A stretch of 64,000 nt of DNA from Ignavibacteria bacterium (GTDB lineage: Bacteria; Bacteroidota; Ignavibacteria; Ignavibacteriales; Ignavibacteriaceae): assembly GCA_030693705.1 (NCBI GenBank), contig JAUYAB010000022.1, positions 1 to 64,000 on the forward strand, in the 5' to 3' direction. Below the pieces are notes generated by a model. It saw only the letters and a list, made by a program, of their open reading frames with translations. It was not told where the DNA came from and did no database searches. Shown here one piece after another: positions 10,801 to 17,241 of the stretch. Numbering within the stretch: the stretch's first letter is position 1; each line of letters starts with the position of its first letter. The translations under genes were made by a program, and so were the position numbers.

Positions 10801-11872
10801 GAGTAATTTATATTTAGGAAGTTCCCCTTACGGCGGATATAACAGTATTGCCGGCAATTCGGATTATCAAATGAGAGCCTATTACGGATGTTCTATAACA
10901 GCGCAATTAAATTGGTGGGGAACGGATACAGAGGTAGGGGATGAGATTTATACGTATCAATCAACCGTTGACTTCTCAAACTACCTACACAACCCTCCCG
11001 GTCAATCAGGAACATTGAGGGGACCAAGTGGAATAACCGCTACTTCATCTGCGGCGAACTCTGGGAAATCAGATTTTGAAAGAGGATACGGTTTGCAGTT
11101 GGAAGGTAAATTTGATGAAGCAATAGCTGTGTACGATAGCTATATAAATGCAAATCTTACCGATTCAAAATCCGCTTATGCGTTGGTAAGAATAGATGAA
11201 TGTTACAAATTATCCGGCAAAGAAGGCGCTGTTACCTACCTTGACAACACGATAAAAACCAAAGCAAATAAGAACAACGAATTAAATGCTGTGAGTCTTG
11301 AATTAAAGAACCAATATTTGATACAAGATAAACGATTTGAAGAAGCGGTAAATAATTTAAATAAACTTGCTGAAACATATAATACCAACAAAGAAGTAGA
11401 GAAACATTCCCTCTTCAATGCAGGTTATGTATATCTTAAATATTTGAATGATTACAAAAATGCAACAGACAAATTTGCCGAGTTAGCTGCAAAATATCCG
11501 GACGATGATTTAGTGTTTGAGAGTAAATATTTGTTGGGTGAAGTTGATGCAAATAGTAACCGGCAAGCAGCTTTACCTCTAATCGCACAAAGTGAGTTAA
11601 TAGCCCCGACTGAATATGACCTCGAACAAAATTATCCAAATCCCTTTAATCCGATAACAACCATTACTTATCAGTTGCCGAAGACCGGAAATGTAACCCT
11701 AAAGATATATGACATGCTTGGTAAAGAAGTAAAAACTCTCGTAAACGAGCAGAAAGAAATGGGCAAATACACGGTTCAGTTCGATGCTTCTTCACTTGCA
11801 AGCGGCATGTACATTTACCAATTACGTGCTAACGATTATACTTCAACTAAGAAAATGTTGTTGCTCAAGTAA
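7889..11872 (+). CDS. Gingipain-like C25 peptidase fused to beta-helix and helical repeats, type IX secreted
   Basis: 1327 residues. The ATG at 7889 follows AGGTGG and directly opens a signal peptide (FLRILFVLLFVTFLCTD). Domains in order: a propeptide-like region (about 40-230); a peptidase C25 domain (about 250-680) with the probable dyad His522 (YNHGMPD) and Cys578 (SIACDVAQ); a right-handed beta-helix (about 755-1020) built of short N-rich turns such as RHNTITNNTTGI; a tetratricopeptide-like helical region (about 1060-1235); and a T9SS type A sorting domain (1242-1327) starting EQNYPNPFNP. Gingipains are cysteine proteases of the Bacteroidota surface. The beta-helix plus TPR insert is atypical of the Porphyromonas enzymes. 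Peptide specificity cannot be inferred. Confidence 0.82.
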   Translation: MKNNYFSIAVCKSSFLRILFVLLFVTFLCTDLFPQISRSISFPSGSLLLTNETAKDNNEYLHVSLASLQRAREQGKPELPVKYLKLLLPPNTKVKEINITNVKKTDYKINYKIFPGQLPEPTAINSGGQTFISPDKKIYESVNPYPAKAVQVVNHSYFDGNNSIVTIAIYPAQYFPLENKIEFSTDITYSLVLESYTGNISVKPKFRAPEDQKVYDDILKAVIDNQEDIPAYQIKPLSFKKETSTLNQLSTQDALPFYKYVIVTTNTLKNSFKKFVDWKRRKGLNIGVVTIEDILANYTAGDLVSSINDPAGNLRQYLGDGYASGVTMYALLADSLLPNNQHSVALRYGCGTNNTWDYTYWEYINGQWVLVTIPDFYKVPNDLYFSEFSGNWNVDGADGDAVIRYGELTGDDVSYSPNIFVGRMYFANSTEVANWTQKEIEYEQNPFKGNYSNVTKNLWSISDDMQYYNQDAQVEAFIPTSISNTSLHEVPGPYATATTAPLGTDVINALNTGYGFYNIYNHGMPDVYDVSNSGNNKRPWKGIVRLRTDPTPGGYEEVNSFDNITANNTSTIVYSIACDVAQPDYTIRSLGDIYTTLSNSGGTAFLGNTKVGWVSSSYCLHEAFVTALYNGGLYNLGQAEAVSKYTNTAEQHFLALSHNLLGDPEMPIWTAIPSQLSSITVSDAGNSITVNAGTSGSKICVSSLDNGNSYYLSVNASSYSFSTSVRPLYITITNHNYIPYSAVTGGTISSNTTIYNNAKVLSNLTINSGVTLTVQPGVNLTFASGASLIVNGTLNAAGTSTDKITFDRSGASGTWNGIVFNSGSSGSIDYCNISHATTGITCSSTLPMIRHNTITNNTTGISVSNVGTPSNEISYNTIQSNTNRGINLVSTSPKIYNNTISNNAFTGISCGYYSSPYLSGNLISGHSSSGVYCSYYSSALFVPWNAYGYYWSAGYNQILDNMGTGISASYWSNLYLGSSPYGGYNSIAGNSDYQMRAYYGCSITAQLNWWGTDTEVGDEIYTYQSTVDFSNYLHNPPGQSGTLRGPSGITATSSAANSGKSDFERGYGLQLEGKFDEAIAVYDSYINANLTDSKSAYALVRIDECYKLSGKEGAVTYLDNTIKTKANKNNELNAVSLELKNQYLIQDKRFEEAVNNLNKLAETYNTNKEVEKHSLFNAGYVYLKYLNDYKNATDKFAELAAKYPDDDLVFESKYLLGEVDANSNRQAALPLIAQSELIAPTEYDLEQNYPNPFNPITTITYQLPKTGNVTLKIYDMLGKEVKTLVNEQKEMGKYTVQFDASSLASGMYIYQLRANDYTSTKKMLLLK

Positions 11873-11877
11873 AATAA

Positions 11878-11948
11878 CCTCACCCTCTTTCCCTCTCCTT
11901 TCCGCCAGAGGGCGGACAAGCTCAAGGAGAGGGATTAAGGGAGAGGTC
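11878..11948. repeat. Large imperfect stem-loop after the C25 peptidase gene
   Basis: CCCTCTCCTT on the left pairs with AAGGAGAGGG on the right. Outer arms with CCTCTTT and GGGAGAGG extend the stem, and an inner hairpin CCGCC-AGAG-GGCGG sits in the loop. The hairpin lies just after the stop codon at 11872. It may act as a terminator or mRNA-end structure, or be a dispersed palindromic repeat. There is no clean U-tract. Confidence 0.5.
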
Positions 11949-12045
11949 AAAACTATTTACTGTCTTTATGGGGTAGTGGTAACCCAAAAGATAGCATAAC
12001 TAACTAACGAGTAAAACCACAAAATCCAAATAATTTGGAGGTACT

Positions 12046-12516
12046 ATGGTTCCTAACAAAGTAAGCGCTGTGCTGGATGAGAACACCGTTGCAAGTGTTA
12101 TGGCGGCAATAGCGGATATCAAAACAAAACTTCCTTTCCTAATTGATCTTGCAAGCGACGAGTTAAAAGAGTTGCCAAGACTCGGTGGGAAAAATCTCAT
12201 CTTCACAACCAAAGCACTTGCTCTTGTAAAGCAAGACAACGGTTTTATGCCAAGAGATTTTTCCGTTGAAGAAATGGAAAAGGATGTTACTCTCTTCAGT
12301 AACCTTCAAGGGGTAAGGACGGAAATAGCCAAACTCGCCGAAATGGTAGAGGATACTTACATTGAAGTCGGCAGCGAAGCGTATGCTGCCGCTTTGGTTG
12401 TGTATGCCAATGCCAAACGGAACGGAGCTAATACCGTAGGTATGGACGACTCCCTCGACGAGATGAGCAAACGGTTTTACAAGAAAAGTAAACCGGTTAC
12501 TCCGCCTCAATCCTAA
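12046..12516 (+). CDS. Conserved-looking hypothetical protein
   Basis: 156 residues with no recognised domain. A strong ribosome-binding site GGAGG (12037-12041) lies 4 nt before the ATG. The predicted product is mainly alpha-helical and soluble: an Ala/Val-rich N-terminal helix with IADIKTKLPFLIDL, a central ELKELPRLG...FTTKALAL stretch, a segment MPRDFSVEEMEKDVTLF, a long helix ending at AKRNG, and a basic tail KKSKPVTPPQS. There is no signal peptide or membrane segment. It stands alone between the exported-protein genes and a large repeat-rich intergenic region. Function unknown. Confidence 0.7.
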   Translation: MVPNKVSAVLDENTVASVMAAIADIKTKLPFLIDLASDELKELPRLGGKNLIFTTKALALVKQDNGFMPRDFSVEEMEKDVTLFSNLQGVRTEIAKLAEMVEDTYIEVGSEAYAAALVVYANAKRNGANTVGMDDSLDEMSKRFYKKSKPVTPPQS

Positions 12517-12524
12517 GTCCAAAC

Positions 12525-12552
12525 GTAAAGACGGGGCATGCCCCGTCTTTAC
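12525..12552. terminator. 28-bp perfect palindrome after the hypothetical gene
   Basis: Half-site GTAAAGACGGGGCA is followed at once by its exact reverse complement, so the palindrome spans 28 bp with no loop. It starts 9 nt after the stop codon at 12516. It could end transcription on either strand, but a long U-run is missing. It could equally be a mobile palindromic repeat. Confidence 0.45.
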
Positions 12553-12574
12553 TAAAAACCCCCAAAAGACCGAT

Positions 12575-12687
12575 TGTAGGGAGCGGTCGAGACCGCTCTG
12601 TTTTGGATAATCAAAACAACAGTAAAATAGAAGAAATGATTTCATTTGTGTTTATGTGGAACGGACCGCTCCCGAGCGTTCCCTACA
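12575..12687. mobile_element. MITE-like element with TGTAGGGA terminal inverted repeats
   Basis: The 113-bp unit begins TGTAGGGAGCGGTCGAGACC and ends with a sequence whose reverse complement begins TGTAGGGAACGCTCGGGAGC. Over the first 27-30 nt the two ends agree at about 24 positions. Each end is itself a hairpin (GAGCGGTC-GA-GACCGCTC on the left, CGCTC-GG-GAGCG on the right). There is no coding capacity. No clear target-site duplication is visible. A non-autonomous transposable element is the simplest reading. Confidence 0.5.
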
Positions 12688-12749
12688 ACACAAAATTGAA
12701 TTTCTCCCGAAAAACATGCCTGGTTTCAGCAAAAAACTTCTAAAATAGC

Positions 12750-13128
12750 GTAAAAACGAAGTTATCCTCGGTTTAAACCGACAACAACTTCGGTTCAGAC
12801 CGACATCGTTCCTGTTTCAACCGGCAATGATGCTGTTTCAACCGGCAATGATCTCGCATCAACCGACGCCGGCTTCACTTCAACCGACGCCGATGCAGTA
12901 TCAACCTTGGCTCACTTCACTTCTACCGGCAGCGATGGAGTTTCTACCGGAGTCCGCTTCGTTTCAACCCGGAACGATCCGGTTTAAAACAGCATCCATT
13001 TCGTTTTAACCGGGAACGATGGAGTTTAAAACACGATGGATGCGGTTTGAAACAGCACAAAATATATTTTTCTGCGTGATTGCGAAGTTTCAATAACCTA
13101 ATCTGGTAAACCGGAACCAAAGAATCAC
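12750..13128 (+). repeat. Degenerate tandem array with a strict 21-bp period (array 1)
   Basis: About 14 clear units lie between 12771 and 13065, with weaker in-phase units on both sides. For example, GTTTCAATAAC at 13087 sits exactly two periods after the unit at 13045. The unit is an 11-bp core close to GTTTCAACCGG followed by 10 more variable bases, often CAACGATGNN. All spacings are 21 bp except one 22-bp unit (12792-12813). Neighbouring copies differ at many positions, so the array is old, yet its period is kept. Translation of the plus strand gives a loose heptad with a QP pair over 12827-13009, but there is no start context and the frame closes inside the array, so I do not call a gene. 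Confidence 0.75.
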
Positions 13129-13530
13129 TCTTCATCAATTGAATGGATGAATAGTATCCTCAGTTATCCGCCACGACGGATTGTTTTTTAGGCAAAGATT
13201 TATAAATAAGGATTAACGATATTTGATCCCGTGAAATAGAAAAGCAGAGTTCACGGGACAGTTTTTAGAAGTTTATTACCAGAAGAAAATGAATTTGTAG
13301 CGATCGTTGCGGTTCGTGGCGTTCTTTGCGAGAAAAAAGAGAATTGGTTTCTCGCAGCGTTCGCAAAGAAAGAGTTTATCCCGTGAAGCGGGACAACGAA
13401 CGCAGAGGTTAAAATTGTAGTAATTTGTACAAGGACGAGAGATTGGTAATTGGAAAGTTTTGGTTGGCGGCTTCGCCACGCTAAGATAGTACGACTGAAT
13501 GGAAAAACATTCATCCATTCGGTTAGATAA
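13129..13530. other. Intergenic sequence with small inverted repeats, no gene
   Basis: No convincing coding region is seen. It contains TCCCGTGAA...TTCACGGGA arms around 13228-13258 and TCCCGTGAAGCGGGA near 13380. It also holds a GC-rich stretch with TTCTTTGCGAGAAA and TTTCTCGCAGCG in opposite senses, resembling remnants of dispersed repeats. Minus-strand open frames here have no start signal and run through repeats. Confidence 0.5.
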
Positions 13531-13661
13531 AGGGCACCTCTAAAAACAGTGTCATCATTGCGAGCAAAGCGAAGCAATCCTTGTTTTTACACCATAAATG
13601 GGGATTGCTTCGTTCGTTCCTCACACGCAATGACATCATTCTAAGTTTTTAGAGATGCCCT
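13531..13661. mobile_element. MITE-like element with 17-bp terminal inverted repeats and nested inner repeats
   Basis: The left end AGGGCACCTCTAAAAAC pairs with the right end GTTTTTAGAGATGCCCT at 16 of 17 positions. Inside lies a second inverted pair: GTCATCATTGCGAGCAAAGC with GAAGCAATCC on the left, mirrored by GGATTGCTTCGTTCG and CACACGCAATGACATCAT on the right. The 131-bp unit can fold into one long hairpin. The inner sequence resembles the widely dispersed GTCATTGCGAGC...GAAGCAATC palindromic repeats known from many bacterial genomes. No coding capacity. Confidence 0.6.
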
Positions 13662-13722
13662 AAATTAAATCATATTAATATCTCCGCTATTTTACGCAGA
13701 ATATTTTGCTAACCGCCTAAAA

Positions 13723-13892
13723 ACAGGTCGCCCCGACGGGGCTTAAAAAGAATTTTAATTGTCATTGCTACAAACTGAAAGCTCCTACGGAGCAATTTGA
13801 AAAAAGAAAAGAACATGTATAGTTCCGTAGGAACGGACTGTTTGAAGAAAAAAAATCAGAATTAAAAATAAAGCTCCATCGGAGCGACCTGT
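13723..13892. repeat. Element with four 5-3-5 mini-hairpins and matching inverted ends
   Basis: Four 13-nt hairpins with 5-bp stems and 3-nt loops occur in a row: GCCCC-GAC-GGGGC (13730-13742), GCTCC-TAC-GGAGC (13781-13793), GTTCC-GTA-GGAAC (13822-13834) and GCTCC-ATC-GGAGC (13873-13885). The outer two are also inverted relative to each other, with ACAGGTCGC at the left end and GCGACCTGT at the right. Where the two ends differ, both stem sides change together, keeping the hairpins. No coding capacity. Confidence 0.6.
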
Positions 13893-13951
13893 GTAAAACA
13901 AACTAAGAAGATTCCGTTTTTCATTATATTTGTACCAAAAATCTAAACGGT

Positions 13952-14530
13952 ATGGATCCAATAAATATTATCATCGGCATAAATATTCTCGCAACGTTCG
14001 GCGCAAACATTTCAGGCGCTAAACAGGGATTTAAAACTTCTATAACGCAGGTAAAAGAAAGACCGAAAACTTATTTGCAGCATCTGCCCACAACGCTTGC
14101 AACAATCTCTCTTATTTTGTTGATCGTTTCTCTTTTTCAAGTTGGAACGATTCCATACGAAGAAACTAATTTTACGATTCGGGTAATTGCGCTTGCATTC
14201 TATCTCGTTTTTTCGTGGGTGCAAATCTGGTCGTTTAGACTCTTGGGAACTAACTATTCGCAGGACATTGTTATTCTTCAAAAACATCAATTGGTTACTA
14301 AAGGAATTTATTCTGTTGTGCGTCATCCCCATTATCTTTCACAGATCATTATTGAAGTTGCTGCCGCGGTTGCAACGTTAAGTTTTCTTGTTGCTCCTTT
14401 AGCGTTGGTGCAGATTCCCTTTTTATTTTTACGGGCGAAGCGGGAAGAAGCGCTTTTGCAAAAACATTTTAAAGAAGACTTTGAAGCCTACAAAAAGAAG
14501 TCCGGCTTTTTTATTCCCTTTTTAGGTTAA
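13952..14530 (+). CDS. Membrane methyltransferase of the ICMT/PEMT-like family
   Basis: 192 residues with about five hydrophobic segments. The C-terminal half carries the signature of isoprenylcysteine/phospholipid methyltransferase-type proteins: LVTKGIYSVVRHPHYLSQI, followed by a hydrophobic segment, then RAKREEALLQKHFKEDFEAYKKKSG with the RxExL and FxxY pattern. These integral membrane enzymes bind S-adenosylmethionine with the RHP loop and methylate lipids or small molecules; the substrate here is unknown. It ends 3 nt before the amidase gene, so the two are likely co-expressed, which could hint at an envelope role. Confidence 0.82.
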   Translation: MDPINIIIGINILATFGANISGAKQGFKTSITQVKERPKTYLQHLPTTLATISLILLIVSLFQVGTIPYEETNFTIRVIALAFYLVFSWVQIWSFRLLGTNYSQDIVILQKHQLVTKGIYSVVRHPHYLSQIIIEVAAAVATLSFLVAPLALVQIPFLFLRAKREEALLQKHFKEDFEAYKKKSGFFIPFLG

Positions 14531-14533
14531 CCG

Positions 14534-16084
14534 ATGAGAATCGTTTTATTCCTTCTTCTTTTTTCGCTCGAAATATTTCCGCAGCAATTTTACCAGTTGC
14601 TCATTAAGAACGGGGAAAAAGAAATCGGGGTTGAGGCGTTCAGCAAAAACGGATTAACGTACTTACCGGTAGAATCTTTTTCGAAAGCATTAAACCTCAA
14701 ATATAAAACCAATCCGCCTTTGGCGGACAAATCACAACAGCTTGAGGTTTCCTTTCCTCAATATGTTTTAAAAGTTCGACCGAGAAATTCATTTGTTATT
14801 CTTCAGTTAAAAAAAGATAAAACAGAAAAAGTCGTACAGTTTCCGGTTTCTACGGTAAGCGTTAAAAATCAGCTTTATCTTCCGCTTGAGTATGCGAAAA
14901 GCCTTCTTGAGAAATGTCTCGGCAGTGATTTTTCTTACAATCGACTTGTTAAAGAGGTTACGAAAACAGAACCACCGGCGCCGGAAGAAAAAAAGGAAGA
15001 TGAAAAGAAGGAAACTCCGGAACACGAATTAAGCGCGCTCACTTTTTCGGTTAGCGAAAAAGCAAACGGAACGCTGGTGAAGCTTGTCTCAAACAAAAAA
15101 GCAAGCAAAGTTACCCACACCATTTTTGATGATGTAATTAAAATTACATTCCCCGGTATTTTTGTTGATGAAAAAAAACTTGCAGAGAATTTTTCAATAG
15201 GATTGGTAAAAGAAATAAAAGCCGAAAATACCGAAACCGGCTGCGATCTCTTTTTATCACTTCGGAAAAATTATTCCGCCTATGAGTTTATTGAAGAACT
15301 TTTGGGCAAAGAGTTTCTTGTTACCATTCACAATAAAAAGTTTGCGGCGAACACCGGTACAAAAAAAGAGAAATGGAATTTTGATGTAATCGTTATCGAT
15401 GCCGGACACGGCGGAAAAGACTACGGCGCAATCGGCGTAAACAACACGGCTGAAAAAGATATCAATCTTGCCGTTGCTCTTAAAGTTGGAAAACTTGTAA
15501 AAGAAAATTTAAAAGCTGTTAAAGTAGTTTACACCCGCAGTGACGATCATTTTGTAGAGTTGTACAAACGGGGAAAAATTGCAAATGAAAACGAAGGGAA
15601 ATTATTTATTTCAATTCATTGCAACGCCGCGCCGAAGAAAAAAAGAGATCCGAACGGATTTGAGGTTTATCTTTTGCGCCCCGGAAGAACTGAAGAAGCA
15701 ATCGGCATTGCCGAACGCGAAAACAAAGTTATTGAATACGAAGAAGATCCGAATCGGTACCAGAAATTGACGGATGAGAATTTTATTCTTGTAAGTATGG
15801 CGCACAGTTCGTCCATGAAATACTCCGAGAAGTTTGCGGAAATGGTTCACCGTCAATTTGAACAAAATATTTCACTTACTCCACGCGGAGTGAAACAAGC
15901 GGGATTTTACGTTCTTGTCGGCGCTTCAATGCCGAGTGTGTTGATAGAGACCGGTTATGTTTCCAATCCGCAGGATGCCGCATTCCTTAAAAGCGCAAAG
16001 GGACAGCAGCAGATTGCGCAGTCAATTGTTAGCGCTATCAAATCTTTTAAATCGTATTATGACAGCGTAATTGACTCAGAATAG
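14534..16084 (+). CDS. amiC: N-acetylmuramoyl-L-alanine amidase (Amidase_3)
   Basis: 516 residues with a signal peptide (MRIVLFLLLFSLEIFPQQ). The N-terminal third resembles a stalk or copper-amine-oxidase-like substrate domain. A charged linker (PPAPEEKKEDEKKETPEHE) leads into an AMIN-like domain, and the C-terminal catalytic domain begins about residue 285. Zinc ligands are visible: His292 (DAGHGGKDYG), Glu307 (NTAEKDINLA) and the His of FISIHCNA. The catalytic Glu lies in VLIETGYVSN. The enzyme cuts the bond between MurNAc and the stem peptide in the periplasm, typically for cell separation. It lies 3 nt after the methyltransferase gene. The gene symbol marks the class, not proven orthology. 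Confidence 0.9.
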   Translation: MRIVLFLLLFSLEIFPQQFYQLLIKNGEKEIGVEAFSKNGLTYLPVESFSKALNLKYKTNPPLADKSQQLEVSFPQYVLKVRPRNSFVILQLKKDKTEKVVQFPVSTVSVKNQLYLPLEYAKSLLEKCLGSDFSYNRLVKEVTKTEPPAPEEKKEDEKKETPEHELSALTFSVSEKANGTLVKLVSNKKASKVTHTIFDDVIKITFPGIFVDEKKLAENFSIGLVKEIKAENTETGCDLFLSLRKNYSAYEFIEELLGKEFLVTIHNKKFAANTGTKKEKWNFDVIVIDAGHGGKDYGAIGVNNTAEKDINLAVALKVGKLVKENLKAVKVVYTRSDDHFVELYKRGKIANENEGKLFISIHCNAAPKKKRDPNGFEVYLLRPGRTEEAIGIAERENKVIEYEEDPNRYQKLTDENFILVSMAHSSSMKYSEKFAEMVHRQFEQNISLTPRGVKQAGFYVLVGASMPSVLIETGYVSNPQDAAFLKSAKGQQQIAQSIVSAIKSFKSYYDSVIDSE

Positions 16085-16136
16085 AGAAAATATTTTTTTA
16101 ACTTAACACATCAAATTTTTATAACACGGAAGGTCA

Positions 16137-16571
16137 ATGACAAAAACACAAATCTGGAGTGCAGCATTTTTAGGAATTTTTGTGATTCTATTTTTTCTAC
16201 AAAAATTTGCAGGAACAGAGTACGGTTCAGCGCCAAGTATGGGTGCAGGGATGCCTCAGCAAAATCAAGCTAATGATTCGATGGCTTCAACAGAGGCAAC
16301 CGGAGATGTTTTGGTGAAACAATTCAACTGCAACAGTTGTCACGGAAGCGACTTGAAAGGAACGAATATGTCGCCGGCATTGGTCGGTTTGAAAACATAT
16401 TATGATAGAGATAAATTGATAAACTACTTACGCAATCCAAACGCCTATCTTGAAGAAGAACGTTTCAAAGCATACAAAGATAAATTTAAGAATATCGTTA
16501 TGCCGGCATACGGCAATAAAGATGTAAAAGAGCTGGGGAAAATTGCCGATTATTTATTAGGCTTAAATTAA
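16137..16571 (+). CDS. Membrane-anchored or exported monohaem cytochrome c
   Basis: 144 residues. An N-terminal hydrophobic segment (about 6-26) serves as signal or membrane anchor. A Met/Gln-rich linker precedes the haem-binding CNSCH at 65-69, and a likely axial Met lies in NIVMPAYG near residue 122. Fold and spacing fit small class I cytochromes that carry single electrons in the periplasm. No oxidase or other redox partner is adjacent. AGGTCA just before the ATG at 16137 is only a weak ribosome-binding site. Confidence 0.88.
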   Translation: MTKTQIWSAAFLGIFVILFFLQKFAGTEYGSAPSMGAGMPQQNQANDSMASTEATGDVLVKQFNCNSCHGSDLKGTNMSPALVGLKTYYDRDKLINYLRNPNAYLEEERFKAYKDKFKNIVMPAYGNKDVKELGKIADYLLGLN

Positions 16572-16659
16572 TAAAAGATGATTTCTTCTGCGGCTTTCGT
16601 TGTTTTTTTGAAACATTCGTCTTAGTTTTGCAGTTGATAATGTGAAAGGAGAAAAAACA

Positions 16660-17241
16660 TTGTCTGAGCAATTATCAAGTTTAACAGATGCAGAAATAAT
16701 GAAGCGCATTGCGAATTATGATTCGCGCGCTTTGGAGACATTATATAATCGCTACGCTTCGATTCTTTATACTGTAATAAAAAAGATCGTCGGGGACGTT
16801 CAGGTTGCGGAAGAAGTATTAATTGACGTCTTTGTAATTATCTGGCGTAAAATAAATTATTACGATGTAAAAAACGGCGATGCTTATACGTGGCTTATAA
16901 CCGTAGCCCGGAATAAAGCGATCGATACCGTTCGGCGCAGTAAAAGTCAGATCACCGATACATACGATGAAGACTATGAAAATTTTTATATCGTTCCGCG
17001 GCTTTCACCGCAGATTGATGATCTCGATCTCAAAACGGCGATCAGCATAAAAGACAATATCGAAAAAGCTTTGAACAAACTTACCGACGCGCAGAAATAC
17101 GTCCTCTTTCTTGCTTATTACGAAGGACTTACCCAACCGGAAATTGCACAGCATCTCAGAATTCCGGCACAAACCGTAAAATCAAAAATGAAGATTGCAC
17201 TCGCCAACTTAAAAGATAATCTTTTGAAAGGAGGAGAATAA
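16660..17241 (+). CDS. ECF-type RNA polymerase sigma factor
   Basis: 193 residues from TTG 16660. The GTG at 16642 is also in frame, but AAAGGAGA (16645-16652) lies between them at the right distance for the TTG, so TTG is preferred. Region 2 is seen as LETLYNRYASILYTV...WRKINYYDVKNGDAYTW and TVARNKAIDTVRR. Region 4 is seen as ALNKLTDAQKYVLFLAYYEG with the helix-turn-helix LTQPEIAQHLRIPAQTVKSK. It directs RNA polymerase to a stress or envelope regulon. It overlaps its partner by 1 nt (TAATG), the typical arrangement with an anti-sigma factor. It most resembles the SigK class, whose partners are RskA-like. Confidence 0.92.
   Translation: MSEQLSSLTDAEIMKRIANYDSRALETLYNRYASILYTVIKKIVGDVQVAEEVLIDVFVIIWRKINYYDVKNGDAYTWLITVARNKAIDTVRRSKSQITDTYDEDYENFYIVPRLSPQIDDLDLKTAISIKDNIEKALNKLTDAQKYVLFLAYYEGLTQPEIAQHLRIPAQTVKSKMKIALANLKDNLLKGGE

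Noticed and set aside
12827-13009. 60-residue plus-strand reading frame with QP heptads
   Set aside because: It lies wholly within the 21-bp array, has no ribosome-binding site and stops inside the array. The heptad pattern follows from the 21-bp period.
12750-13128. CRISPR array
   Set aside because: Units are only 21 bp, the copies are not identical, there is no repeat/spacer distinction of normal size and no cas genes are nearby. The same holds for 46670-46900.
13251-13577. Minus-strand 108-residue frame
   Set aside because: It crosses the end of the MITE-like element and several repeats, with no start context or recognisable domain.
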